NCBI GenBank assembly: GCA_903910445.1
Contig: CAIVZR010000005.1
Coordinates: forward strand, 1 to 64,000
Reading direction: 5' to 3'
Length of the DNA: 64,000 bases
From: an uncultured Bacteroidota bacterium
GTDB lineage: Bacteria > Bacteroidota > Bacteroidia > UKL13-3
Shown piece by piece: positions 25,781 to 35,800 of the stretch. How positions within the stretch are numbered: the stretch's first letter is position 1; every line of letters begins with the position of its first letter. Below the pieces are notes generated by a model. It was not told the origin of the DNA, did not search any database, and worked only from the letters and a program-made list of their open reading frames with translations. Position numbers and translations under genes: made by a program.

Positions 25781-26854
25781 ATGTCAAAAGTCCACAATTT
25801 CTCAGCAGGCCCAGGTATTTTACCACAAATTGCCATCGACAATTCAATCAAAGCGATTCAAAATTTCGCAGGAATGGATTTAAGTATTTTGGAAATTTCT
25901 CACCGCAGCAAGCAATACGAAGCAGTGGTAGCTGAAGCCTCTCAAATTGTAAAAGACTTATTGAATGTTCCTGCAGGTTATAGCGTTCTCTTTTTGCAAG
26001 GTGGAGCGAGTACTCAATTTTGCATGGTGCCGATGAACCTTCTCGATGAAAATGATACCGCAGCCTACCTAAAAACTGGTGAATGGGCCATGCGTGCTAC
26101 CAAAGAAGCTGGATTGTTTGGAAAAGTAAATGTATTAGCCACCAGCGAAAACGAAAATTACAATTGGATTCCTAAAGACTATACCATCCCTGCCGATTGC
26201 AAATATTTTCATTGCACAAGCAATAATACCATTTTTGGAACGGAGATGTTCTCCTTCCCAGAAAGTCCAATCCCCGTGGTATGCGATATGAGTAGCGATA
26301 TTTTCAGTCGCCCTGTTGATGTGAGTAAATTTGATTTAATATACGCTGGTGCTCAAAAAAATATGGGTCCAGCTGGTGTTACATTGGTTATTATAAAAGA
26401 CGAAATTCTTGGAAAAGTAACCCACAAAATCCCAACCATGCTCGATTATAGAGTTCATATTAAAAATGGCAGCATGTATAATACACCACCGGTATTTGCC
26501 ATCTATGTATGTTTGGAAACCTTGAAATGGGTGAAAGGATTAGGTGGCGTTACCGCAATGGAAACCCGCAATAAAGCAAAAGCTGAATTGCTCTATGCCG
26601 AAATCGATCGCAATCCATTATTCAAAGGAACTTGCGCTGTGGAAGATCGTAGCCGCATGAATGTTTGTTTTGTTCTTAACAAACCTGAATTGGAAGAGGC
26701 ATTTCTTACGTTAGCCAAGGAAAGAAAACTCGACGGAATCAAAGGACATCGCAGCGTTGGAGGTTTCCGTGCTTCTTTATACAATGCCTTACCAATAGAA
26801 AGTGTACAAGCTTTGGTTAATGCCATGCAAGAATTCGAAAAAGCAAATAGCTAA
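25781..26854 (+). CDS. serC: 3-phosphoserine/phosphohydroxythreonine transaminase
   Basis: SerC of 357 residues, a PLP-dependent aminotransferase that converts 3-phosphohydroxypyruvate to phosphoserine. The family start [13 protein letters not shown] sets the ATG at 25781; an ATG at 25763 adds six residues and is possible. Other family blocks are [31 protein letters not shown], and the PLP lysine in [17 protein letters not shown] and [16 protein letters not shown] supply phosphate-binding residues. serA, its usual partner, is not in the window. Confidence 0.96.
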   Translation: MSKVHNFSAGPGILPQIAIDNSIKAIQNFAGMDLSILEISHRSKQYEAVVAEASQIVKDLLNVPAGYSVLFLQGGASTQFCMVPMNLLDENDTAAYLKTGEWAMRATKEAGLFGKVNVLATSENENYNWIPKDYTIPADCKYFHCTSNNTIFGTEMFSFPESPIPVVCDMSSDIFSRPVDVSKFDLIYAGAQKNMGPAGVTLVIIKDEILGKVTHKIPTMLDYRVHIKNGSMYNTPPVFAIYVCLETLKWVKGLGGVTAMETRNKAKAELLYAEIDRNPLFKGTCAVEDRSRMNVCFVLNKPELEEAFLTLAKERKLDGIKGHRSVGGFRASLYNALPIESVQALVNAMQEFEKANS

Positions 26855-26899
26855 TTATTGCTTTTTTAATTATAAGTGAATGCCTAATTATTCTCCTCT

Positions 26900-27517
26900 T
26901 TGATCTCAATCACCATTATTATCATCGTCATTACTTGCATCGCAAGTTTTGCTGCGTTTTACAATCACAAACTACTCAACGAATGGATTTTGAATCCCTA
27001 TCAAGTAGTGCATCATAACCAATGGTGGCGTTTGCTTACTAGCGGATTGCTTCATGCAGATATCACACATCTCCTCATTAATATGTTTGTATTGTATATG
27101 TTTGGTCAAAACTTAGAGATGTACTTCCAATATTTCCATGGATCAAATGGTATTTATTATTTCTTGGGACTCTATTTTATTGGGATTATTGTAGCCAATA
27201 TATCTTCAGTAATTAAACATCGAGACAATAGTGAATACAATGCATTGGGTGCTTCAGGAGCTACGTCGGCTTTGGTATTTGCCTTTGTGGTGCTCGATCC
27301 TTGGGGTATGACGATTGGCTTCTTTTTTATCCCTCCAGGTTTTTTACCAAATATTATTTTTGGAGGTATTTATCTAGCTTACTGTGTTTATATGTCGCGA
27401 AAAGGGCAAGATAATATTGGGCATGAAGCTCATTTCTATGGAGCCCTTTGGGGTGCATTTTTCATGTTCGCTACTCAACCTAATTTGATTTATCAGTTCT
27501 TAGAAAAATTACTATAA
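26900..27517 (+). CDS. Rhomboid family intramembrane serine protease
   Basis: A 205-residue protein with six transmembrane segments. The catalytic serine is in YNALGASGATSALV (GASG) and the catalytic histidine in IGHEAHFYGALWGAF; LLHADITHLLINMFVLYMFG is the conserved H-x3-N region. It cleaves transmembrane substrates within the bilayer. It begins with TTG at 26900; the only nearby ATG is out of frame. apt follows 11 bases downstream, so the two are probably co-transcribed. Confidence 0.9.
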   Translation: MISITIIIIVITCIASFAAFYNHKLLNEWILNPYQVVHHNQWWRLLTSGLLHADITHLLINMFVLYMFGQNLEMYFQYFHGSNGIYYFLGLYFIGIIVANISSVIKHRDNSEYNALGASGATSALVFAFVVLDPWGMTIGFFFIPPGFLPNIIFGGIYLAYCVYMSRKGQDNIGHEAHFYGALWGAFFMFATQPNLIYQFLEKLL

Positions 27518-27528
27518 TAGAATTTCTT

Positions 27529-28059
27529 ATGAATGTTGAATCGAAAATAAAAACAACGATTAGGGATATTGTTGATTTCCCAAAGCCTGGCATCGTATTT
27601 AAGGATATCACCCCTTTACTGCAAGACGCAGAACTTTGCAAAGAAATTACTGATGAGTTTGCGAATAGAGTTTCACATTTGAAAATTGAAGGAGTGGCTG
27701 CAGTTGAAAGTAGAGGCTTCTTATTTGGAATGCTCATAGCACAAAAACTACGAGTGCCATTTATTCCAATTCGCAAAAAAGGCAAATTGCCTTACGATAC
27801 TTTCGAGGAATCGTATGATCTCGAATATGGAAGTGCTATCATCGAAATGCATAAAGATGCCATTAAGCCATCTCAAAATATTTTACTTCACGATGACCTC
27901 TTGGCTACCGGCGGTACTATTGAAGCCGCATCGAAACTCATTTTGAAGGCAGGAGGAAATGTATCTGCATATAGCTTTTTAATTGAACTCGCCTTCTTAA
28001 ATGGGAGCAATAAAATAAAGCGTTTTGGTGCAGATCTCATTGGACTGGTTCAATATTAA
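27529..28059 (+). CDS. apt: Adenine phosphoribosyltransferase
   Basis: A 176-residue APRT which salvages adenine to AMP with PRPP. It has AAVESRGFLFG, the flexible loop segment PFIPIRKKGKLP, and the PRPP motif ILLHDDLLATGGTIEA. Length and layout match the family. It is followed by xseA after 17 bases and forms part of the rhomboid-apt-xseA-xseB cluster. Confidence 0.96.
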   Translation: MNVESKIKTTIRDIVDFPKPGIVFKDITPLLQDAELCKEITDEFANRVSHLKIEGVAAVESRGFLFGMLIAQKLRVPFIPIRKKGKLPYDTFEESYDLEYGSAIIEMHKDAIKPSQNILLHDDLLATGGTIEAASKLILKAGGNVSAYSFLIELAFLNGSNKIKRFGADLIGLVQY

Positions 28060-28076
28060 TTTCTATTTTTACGGTA

Positions 28077-29195
28077 ATGATTGAATCGCTAAGCATCTCC
28101 CAAGTTACTTCCTATATCAAGAAAACACTTGAGACCGATGAACTCTTACAAAGTGTTTGGCTCAAAGGCGAAATCTCAAATTACACCTTGCACAGTTCTG
28201 GGCATCAGTATTTTTCATTGAAGGATGAAGGTGCCACCATTAAATGTGTAAAATTTAAAAACTTCGGTTACGCCCCCGCACAACAAAATTTCAAAACAGG
28301 TGATAAAGTTTTGGTTCATGGAAGCATCGATTTGTATATGCCACATGGCACCTATCAATTAAGGGCTACACAAATTCATTTGCAAGGCCTGGGCGATTTG
28401 CATCAGCAATTTGAATTATTGAAAAATAAATTAACAGCTGAAGGCTTCTTTGATTCGGCACATAAAATTGGAATACCCTCCTTTCCACAATGTATTGGGG
28501 TCGTATCATCAACTTCTGGCGCTGTTATTCAAGATATAAAAAATACCTTAGAACGCCGGTTTCCTGGCATCAAATTAATATTAAGTCCTGCCTTAATGCA
28601 AGGAGAAACAGCCCCAGCTTCGGTTATTGATGCATTACAAAAACTTGAAGCTATTACAGAAGTAGATACCATTATCATTGCACGTGGTGGTGGAAGCATG
28701 GAAGATTTGTGGTGCTTTAATAATGAAGCCTTGGTACGCGCCATCTATAAAATAAAGAAGCCTGTTATCTCAGCCATTGGGCATGAAACAGATTTCACCT
28801 TATGCGACTTCGTTGCCGATTTGCGGGCTCCTACTCCAACTGCCGCCGCCGAATTGGCCGTGCCAGATGCAGCGGAGTTAAAATCGCGACTTGCTTATTA
28901 CAAAAAAAACAATACACGATTTGTGGAAGGGCTCCTCGCCTATCATCAAGAGCATCTCGATCACTTCAAAACACAACTCGATGAGCAGCTCGCTTATAAT
29001 CTGGAGCAAAAAAAACATCTACTTGAGAAACTGATATTGCGCCTTCAAACCCACGACCCATTAATGCCACTTCAAAAAGGATTTACCTTGACACTGAAAG
29101 ATGGCAAGAAAATTAGTTCAACTAAATTATTACAAACCAACGACGAAATCACAACCCGATTTATTGATGGTGAAATTCATTCAATCATAAAATAA
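28077..29195 (+). CDS. xseA: Exodeoxyribonuclease VII large subunit
   Basis: A 372-residue XseA. The N-terminal OB domain (SLSISQVTSYIKKTLETDE, then LKGEISNYTLHSSGHQYFSLKD) binds single-stranded DNA. The catalytic domain has GVVSSTSGAVIQDI, ARGGGSMEDLWCFNNE, ISAIGHETDFTLCDFVADLRAPTPTAAAE. A helical C-terminal segment follows. It is somewhat shorter than the E. coli protein because the long C-terminal helix is reduced. With XseB it degrades single-stranded DNA to oligonucleotides. A near -7 box (TATTTTTA) sits five bases before the ATG. Confidence 0.95.
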   Translation: MIESLSISQVTSYIKKTLETDELLQSVWLKGEISNYTLHSSGHQYFSLKDEGATIKCVKFKNFGYAPAQQNFKTGDKVLVHGSIDLYMPHGTYQLRATQIHLQGLGDLHQQFELLKNKLTAEGFFDSAHKIGIPSFPQCIGVVSSTSGAVIQDIKNTLERRFPGIKLILSPALMQGETAPASVIDALQKLEAITEVDTIIIARGGGSMEDLWCFNNEALVRAIYKIKKPVISAIGHETDFTLCDFVADLRAPTPTAAAELAVPDAAELKSRLAYYKKNNTRFVEGLLAYHQEHLDHFKTQLDEQLAYNLEQKKHLLEKLILRLQTHDPLMPLQKGFTLTLKDGKKISSTKLLQTNDEITTRFIDGEIHSIIK

Positions 29196-29196
29196 A

Positions 29197-29388
29197 ATGG
29201 CAAAACAGAAAAAAGAAAACTCCTTTGAGGTAAATATTGAACGTATTGAAGAAATTTTAGAATTACTTAATAATACCGAATTGCCTTTAGAAGAGGCAAT
29301 TAAATTGCATCAGGAAGCAACTGAGAAAATTTTACAATGCGAGAAATATTTGGAGAAGACAACCCTTGAATTTGAAACTTTAAAATAA
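29197..29388 (+). CDS. xseB: Exodeoxyribonuclease VII small subunit
   Basis: A 63-residue XseB: SFEVNIERIEEILELLNNTELPLEEAIKLHQEATEKI is the family's helical hairpin. It starts one base after the xseA stop. It binds several copies along the large subunit's helices. Confidence 0.93.
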   Translation: MAKQKKENSFEVNIERIEEILELLNNTELPLEEAIKLHQEATEKILQCEKYLEKTTLEFETLK

Positions 29389-29402
29389 GTTTCGGTCTGT
29401 TT

Positions 29403-30818
29403 TTAATTTGTCTTTATTTGAAGCCCTAGCTTCTTGCCTTCCTCAATCATCAGTTCGTATGCCGCCTCATAATTATTGGGGATGATTCCATCTAAGATTG
29501 ATTCACGAATCACAGTTTTAATAATACCTACCTCTCTTCCAGGAAACAAACCAAAGGTTGCCATAATAACTTCTCCTGTAATAGGAGGTTGCCAATTTCG
29601 AATATGGTCTTTGGATTCTACTTCTTTTATTTTCTCTTCTACGAGAATATAGTTTTCTAAATAACGTCGTTTCTTGTTTTCATTTTTCGAGGTGATATCA
29701 GCCCGAACCAAGGTCATCAGGTCGTCGATTTCTTCTCCTGCATCAAACATCAATCTGCGAATTGCACTATCCGTTATATTCTCTTTTGTTAAAGCAATAG
29801 GGCGCAAATGAAGCAATACCAATTTCTCTACATAACGCATTTTCTCATTCAGTGGCAATTTCATTTGTGTGAAAATTTTCTTCACCATCTTGGCTCCTTT
29901 AAATTCATGGCCATGAAACGTCCAGCCCTCTCCTGGCTCAAACCTTTTGGTAGCAGGCTTTGCAATATCATGCAATACTGCAGCCCATCGAAGCCATAGG
30001 TCGTTTGTATATCCGCAAATATTATCAAGCACTTCCAGTGTATGATAAAAATTATCTTTATGCCCCTTCCCTTCTACAATATCTACGCCTTTGAGCTGAC
30101 AAAATTCGGGAAATATAATTTGAAGCAGTCCCGCATCATCAAGTAATTTAAATCCCACCGATGGTTTCGACGAGCGTATGATTTTATTCAATTCATCAGC
30201 GATTCTCTCCTTGGTGATAATCTTTATTCTATGGGCATTCCTTTTTATCCCTTGAAAGGTATCATCAACAATGGTAAAGTTAAGCTGACTAGCAAATCTT
30301 ATCGCGCGCATCATACGCAAGGGGTCATCACTAAAAGTAATATCCGGATCAAGTGGTGTGCGAATAAATTTATAAGCCAAATCATCAATCCCATCAAATG
30401 GATCTAATAAGCTTCCAAAATCATCCTTGTTTAATGAGAGCGCGAGGGCATTGATGGTAAAATCTCGACGAAGCTGATCGTCTTGCAGGGTACCTGGAAC
30501 CACCGTTGGGTTGCGGCTATCTATCTGATAGGATTCTTTGCGAGCGCCAACAATTTCAATTTCGGCATCTTCATATTTTATTTGAGCTGTTCCATAGGTT
30601 TTGAAAATATTTATTCCTTGAGAACGATTCAGGGCTTTGGCTAAATTTTGTGCAAATAAAATCCCATCACCAACTACTACAATATCAAAATCCTTTCCTT
30701 GCCTCTCTAAAAAGCAATCACGCACATAACCACCTATAACATAAGCGGGGTAATGCATATCGGCTGCTACCTGCGATGCAGCTTTAAATATGGGATGTTG
30801 TAAATACTGAGGATACAC
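29403..30818 (-). CDS. cca: CCA tRNA nucleotidyltransferase with HD domain
   Basis: A 471-residue class II tRNA nucleotidyltransferase. The head has [15 protein letters not shown] and [12 protein letters not shown] (the DxD metal ligands), then [28 protein letters not shown], and the RRMMF-like KRNAHRIKI block. The C-terminal part carries an HD domain ([11 protein letters not shown] ... [11 protein letters not shown]). It adds or repairs the CCA end of tRNAs; both tRNAs in this window lack a full encoded CCA, so this activity is required here. It is 35 bases after tsaC. Confidence 0.95.
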   Translation of the reverse strand: MYPQYLQHPIFKAASQVAADMHYPAYVIGGYVRDCFLERQGKDFDIVVVGDGILFAQNLAKALNRSQGINIFKTYGTAQIKYEDAEIEIVGARKESYQIDSRNPTVVPGTLQDDQLRRDFTINALALSLNKDDFGSLLDPFDGIDDLAYKFIRTPLDPDITFSDDPLRMMRAIRFASQLNFTIVDDTFQGIKRNAHRIKIITKERIADELNKIIRSSKPSVGFKLLDDAGLLQIIFPEFCQLKGVDIVEGKGHKDNFYHTLEVLDNICGYTNDLWLRWAAVLHDIAKPATKRFEPGEGWTFHGHEFKGAKMVKKIFTQMKLPLNEKMRYVEKLVLLHLRPIALTKENITDSAIRRLMFDAGEEIDDLMTLVRADITSKNENKKRRYLENYILVEEKIKEVESKDHIRNWQPPITGEVIMATFGLFPGREVGIIKTVIRESILDGIIPNNYEAAYELMIEEGKKLGLQIKTN

Positions 30819-30853
30819 AGGTTGCGAAAATATGGAAAAGAGTTGAACTGAAA

Positions 30854-31429
30854 TTATCGTATCACTTTAAAAGTTCCATCTACATTTAATTTAATGATGC
30901 GAGATGGCTTTCGTGAAATTTTGTTTTGTTGGAAATAGGGCACTACAAAATCAACCTTATCTTTGATACTTGGTTGGATATCATTAAAGAAAATTGGAGT
31001 CGGTTCACCGCTAATATTTGCAGAGGTTGAAACAATTGGGCGTCGAAATTTACTAATCAATGCATTACAATATTTCGATTCTTCATGCTGTGGTTTAACC
31101 CAACGAATAGCTACCGAACCATCCGCATTAATTACTCCAGGGGCTAATTTCACGCCTTTGGGAAAGATAACAGTGATAGGCTGTTCAGAGAATTCAATGA
31201 TATCGACAGCAAAGTTGGGAAACTCGTCAACATATAACCCTAGCATATCCAATGAATTAACAAGCACTATGAAACTTTTATTCTCATCTCTATTTTTTAA
31301 TGCAATTATTTTATCTACGGCCTCTGCGTTGGTGGCATCACAACTAATTCCCCATACAGTATCCGTAGGGCATAGCATTATTTTTCCATCCTTTAATGCA
31401 GTGATTGCAGGGTCTAAATTATAAATCAT
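30854..31429 (-). CDS. tsaC: L-threonylcarbamoyladenylate synthase (YrdC/Sua5 family)
   Basis: A 191-residue YrdC-domain protein. The conserved start [38 protein letters not shown], and [14 protein letters not shown] match the family. It makes threonylcarbamoyl-AMP for the t6A37 modification of tRNAs that read ANN codons. The short length (no Sua5 C-terminal domain) fits the TsaC type. It overlaps the heptosyltransferase-like gene by four bases (ATGA). Confidence 0.93.
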   Translation of the reverse strand: MIYNLDPAITALKDGKIMLCPTDTVWGISCDATNAEAVDKIIALKNRDENKSFIVLVNSLDMLGLYVDEFPNFAVDIIEFSEQPITVIFPKGVKLAPGVINADGSVAIRWVKPQHEESKYCNALISKFRRPIVSTSANISGEPTPIFFNDIQPSIKDKVDFVVPYFQQNKISRKPSRIIKLNVDGTFKVIR

Positions 31430-32403
31430 TGAAAAGAAATATTATCAATTGAAATGGTTGTACCACATTTAAAATGACCTTCTGGGCAAGTATCTTTCCC
31501 GTGCACACCACAAGGCTTACAAGGCAATTCCAGCTCGGATTGTATCACCAAGGCCCTATCCGAAAGCGGGCCAAAGCCGAATTCAGGAACCGTGCTACAA
31601 AAGAATGCAATACATGGTGCATTTATTGCCGAGCACAAATGCAAGGGTGCCGAATCATTTACATAATTCATAGCGGCATCTTTCATTAGGGCAGCACTTT
31701 GAAGCAAGGTAAGGCTATTGCATAAACTTACCATATTACGATGTACCGAATTATCTATGATCTCTTGTGCTAATGCCGATTCATTGGGAGCACCCAAAAT
31801 ATAAATATTACATTGCGTTCTATTACATAACTCCACCCATTTACTCAACGGTAATCTCTTAGTTGTCCATACTGAACCAGGAGCAATGCAGATATATTTT
31901 TCCGATTTGAATGAACGCAACATTTCCTCATCTTGAACAGAAGGATATAATCGTGGTTTGGCGCTATTCTCATCGGTAAGGAATGTAATGAGTTGATGAT
32001 TGCGTTCCACTTCATGGGTTGCTTTTTCAAGTGAATGCCTGTACTTATGAGTATAGCAAAATGAAAAAGGGTTATTATGAAACCCAACTTTAAATTTTGA
32101 TCCACTTAAAAAGGAGATGATACCAGAACTCGCAAATCGATGTAGGTTGATTACATAATCATATTTCCCTTTGCGAACTAAGCCAATAGTTCTGATTAAA
32201 TTCAAAATCTTGTCCTTCCGTTTCTCCCAAACTATTGTTCTATTTATTTTAGGATTATCGAGCAATACCGATTCATTGCCTTTACGAACTAAAAAATCTA
32301 TTTGTGCATCAGGAAAGGTCGATGCCAATTTCTCCACCACCGCGGTGGCTAAAATTACATCACCAATAAAAGAAGTTTGAATAATTAAAAACTTGGTAGT
32401 CAC
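31426..32403 (-). CDS. Glycosyltransferase family 9 (heptosyltransferase-like)
   Basis: A 325-residue GT9 protein: KFLIIQTSFIGDVILATAVVEKL at the start, KGKYDYVINLHRFASSG, the donor-binding IAPGSVWTTKRLPLSKWVEL, and the late blocks MNYVNDSAPLHLCSAI and CKPCGVHGKDTCPEGHFKC. It resembles heptosyltransferase II (WaaF) of the LPS core, but many Bacteroidota lack heptose, so the sugar is uncertain. The start is GTG at 32403, with a TACCTTTG box (32408-32415) only four bases upstream, suggesting a leaderless transcript. Confidence 0.9.
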   Translation of the reverse strand: MTTKFLIIQTSFIGDVILATAVVEKLASTFPDAQIDFLVRKGNESVLLDNPKINRTIVWEKRKDKILNLIRTIGLVRKGKYDYVINLHRFASSGIISFLSGSKFKVGFHNNPFSFCYTHKYRHSLEKATHEVERNHQLITFLTDENSAKPRLYPSVQDEEMLRSFKSEKYICIAPGSVWTTKRLPLSKWVELCNRTQCNIYILGAPNESALAQEIIDNSVHRNMVSLCNSLTLLQSAALMKDAAMNYVNDSAPLHLCSAINAPCIAFFCSTVPEFGFGPLSDRALVIQSELELPCKPCGVHGKDTCPEGHFKCGTTISIDNISFQ

Positions 32404-32407
32404 CCTG

Positions 32408-32415
32408 CAAAGGTA
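32408..32415 (-). promoter_or_regulatory. Promoter -7 box of the GT9 gene, adjacent to the GTG start
   Basis: TACCTTTG on the minus strand, with CAGG between the box and the GTG start. This is close enough that transcription may begin at the start codon. Confidence 0.6.
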
Positions 32416-32447
32416 AGTGTTAAATTATTATCAAAATCCAAAGGCAC

Positions 32448-32816
32448 CTAGGAATTATGTTTCCAGTCAAGCGTAATTTTCGAATTTGCAACTTTAGCTG
32501 CCAATGGAGGATTTATTTTTCGAATCACAATAAGAATGCGAGATGCATCTGCACTTATTGACTTCACCCCATTTAGAATACGCTGGGCAGCATCTTCCAT
32601 GAGTTTACATTCCTTTTCCATCTCACAACTAATGATATCTGATAGTCTCTCATAATCCAGGGTATTCCGAATTTCATCATCAATGGAGTTATCGGCAACT
32701 TCAATTTCAACAGAAATATCAGTGATAAAAGTATTCTTATTGATGCGCTCCTGTTCATAGTAGCCAATAGGTGCGATCACCTCCACTCCTTCTAAAGCGA
32801 TAATTTTATTTGTCAT
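32448..32816 (-). CDS. folB: Dihydroneopterin aldolase
   Basis: A 122-residue FolB: IIALEGVEVIAPIGYYEQER contains the conserved G-x-Y/H-x-x-E active-site region, followed by TLDYERLSDIISCEM (the family's second block), and LMEDAAQRIL. It converts dihydroneopterin to hydroxymethyldihydropterin and glycolaldehyde in folate synthesis, the step before FolK. It lies just after the adhesin terminator and 44 bases before the GT9 gene, so a folB-GT9-tsaC-cca transcript is possible. Confidence 0.93.
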   Translation of the reverse strand: MTNKIIALEGVEVIAPIGYYEQERINKNTFITDISVEIEVADNSIDDEIRNTLDYERLSDIISCEMEKECKLMEDAAQRILNGVKSISADASRILIVIRKINPPLAAKVANSKITLDWKHNS

Positions 32817-32826
32817 TTGTATTTAT

Positions 32827-32866
32827 AAAAAAAATCCTCCTGTTATTCAACAGAAGGATTTTTTTT
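32827..32866 (-). terminator. Rho-independent terminator after the PKD adhesin
   Basis: On the minus strand AAATCCTTCTGTT and AACAGGAGGATTT form a hairpin around a four- to five-base loop, followed by a T run. It ends the sigma/anti-sigma/adhesin transcript and lies just upstream of folB. Confidence 0.85.
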
Positions 32867-32881
32867 GATTTAATGTCTGAA

Positions 32882-35800
32882 TTATTTTCTGATTAATGTT
32901 ACAATTCCTTTGGTTGTAATCATTTCATCAGGTTTTGATTTGACTTTATACTTGAAAGTATAATAGTACTCTCCTTCAGGAAGCACGGCTCCTGTATTAT
33001 TTACTTGACCATTCCAGTTTACATCATCAACAGTACTGCTGAATAATTTCTCACCCCAACGGTTGTAAATAGTACACTCATAATACGCTTCTCCATCAAT
33101 TGCGATATCAAATACATCATTAGCACCATCACCATTTACAGTGAATACAGTTGGAATAAGGATGGTAAAGAAGTAGCTATTACAAACCGTGAAAGAAGTA
33201 TCCGATTTACAAGGAATATCGAAGCTCAATTTCACTTGATGACAACCAGTATCTAACAATGCATAAGTGTGGGTAGGATTTTCATCATTTGAAGTTTTTC
33301 CGTCACCAAAATCCCAAGTGTATTTGGTTTTAGAGTTAGTACCTGTAGAAGTATTCTTGAATTTGAAAGTAGGTTTCTCAACGCTTACACTATCCACGGT
33401 GAACATCGCTTGTGTTTTTTGAACATGGATGTTTTTGGTTTTAGTACTTGCACATAGGAAGTCTTTCGGAGTGAAGGTGATGATGAAATCACCTGCAGTA
33501 CCATAGGTATGAGTAGTTGAAACTGTAGGAAAAAATACTTGATCCTTACCACCATCTCCATAATCGAAGTTGTACTCTTTATAAATTGCAGTATCTTTAG
33601 TTACTGTATAAGTTACTAGATCGCCCACACAAACGGTATCTGGTGAATTGAAATCAGCCAAAGCGAAATCTAGCACAGTTACACATAATGGACTACAAGT
33701 ATCGCAAGGGAAGGTTCGTTTACACACATTGGCTTGACCTAAATCATTGAATACGGTATCTGTTGCAATTACCTTGATACAATAAGTTCCAGGAGCAGTA
33801 TAAGTATGCTTAATAGTATTCGCTGGATTCAATGTAAATGTAGCTCCTCTATTAGCCTTAACCATAGAAGTATCTTTATTATCACCCCAGAATACCTCCA
33901 ATCGACGATAAGTAGTATCTGAGAAGTTCTTTATATGAAGTAATACATCAAATGGCAAGCATCCTGTATCTTTCATACCAGCCGACAATTCAAAATCAGG
34001 GTCAGGACCTTCAATATGTATCTTATGAATAATTGAATCTTCACAACCTTGCTCTGTAAATATTCTCAGCTTGATGAAATAGTCACCATTCTTATCATAT
34101 AAATGTGCTGGGTGTTGTAAACCTGATGCTAATGATCCGTCTCCAAAATCCCAGTTCCATCCTATGATTCTATCATATTTAGTACCTAAGCTAGTGTCTT
34201 GTCCAATCCAGCTACTATCTTTAAATTGAATGATTTGGTCGCAAGCAATCGTTGCTTGAGGTATATACCAAGCAGCATGTGGTTTTACAACATGTACAAG
34301 GTTTCTCATGATCAAAGTATCAAAGCAACCATCACTATCCTTCCACATTATACGAATGGTATAATTTCCGACCGCACTATAGGTATGTTCACGAATGGTA
34401 CGAATGGCAGTATCAAACTTAATATATGAACCTCCATCACCCCAGTTAATAAAGTATACTTCTCTATTACCTAAACCACCTGAATTCGGGTTACGCACTT
34501 TATCATTCCAATAATCATACGGGTCGTATTGTGTATTTGGAGGAGATGGTTTTTTCCACCAGTAACGAATATCGATTTTAGGCTTCACCGCTTCTCCCAA
34601 ACAGAAGGTAGTGTCATTAATACCAAAATCAATTTTATTGCCTACAATTACCAATCGTGTTCCTTCATTGGCTTTATCGCAAGTATCTGTGTTGGTAACA
34701 TTCAAGTTAACTACCCATTTTCCATTAGAAGTAAATTTGAATTTCTGACATTTTACTGAGTCTCGGGTGAAGGTATCAATACTTTGAACAATCAGCGTTG
34801 GAACGCCATTAATTATTTTTGTACAATAAGTAGAGTCAATAGTTACCACACGTGGGTATTTGCTTGTAACATCAATTGGGCCTATGGTATCTGCTAAATA
34901 GTTCCCATTTGAGATATACTGCTTGATACTCCAATTTAAACGCTTGTATACCGGTACTCTGTAAATAGTATCTGTATAGGTATATGCAGTATCGCTCGAT
35001 ACAGAACGGAAATTAGGTTTTCCAGGTACATATACATAAGCACTCCAGGTAATTGCCAATAAAAACTGTTGTGATGAAGCAGAAGCTGATGGGCAATACG
35101 TTTCATTATCATCAACACAATATTTAGGTTTGATAGCAATATTAGCATCTTGAGTAGCTGCCAAATCTTTGTATTCAATTGCATTATGGTACCAGAAGGT
35201 ATCGCGACAAGCATAACAAACTACTGCACCACCCGGCATTAATAATAATGCTGAATCTTTTTGAGCTTTGTTGAAGAAGTTGATTTTCTTAGCTCCGTTG
35301 ATATTTGCATATGCAGGATAAGAAGACGTATTTGGATGTGCTGAACGGCACACATTTTTCTGTGATGGAGTGCTGAATGGGCAATTTTCCCAATCGCAAC
35401 CAGTCCAGTAAATCCATAAACTATCTTGGAAAGAAACAACAGCACTATCGCAACCATTTTGAACAATTAATCCAATGGTTACTTTACCTGTAGGATCACA
35501 AGTAGAAGTATACTGCTTAGTATATTGTTTCATGAAGGTATGTCCTTGCTGACTGAATGGATTCGCTTTGGTTCCAGCAGTTGGGCTACCCATATAGGTA
35601 CAACCATAAGCTGCAACTGGAGGTGGGAATATCAGCGGGTTAAAGGCTGTTTGTGGAGTAAAATTATTTAAACCACAGGCGGAGTCAAAGTTCAACCATA
35701 CAAACTGGTTGGCACAAGTTGGCTCCGATTGTTGCCATTTTAATTTAACCTTTCTACCGTCATTACCATCACTTAAACATTTCTGCCCTTCAAAAGCCAA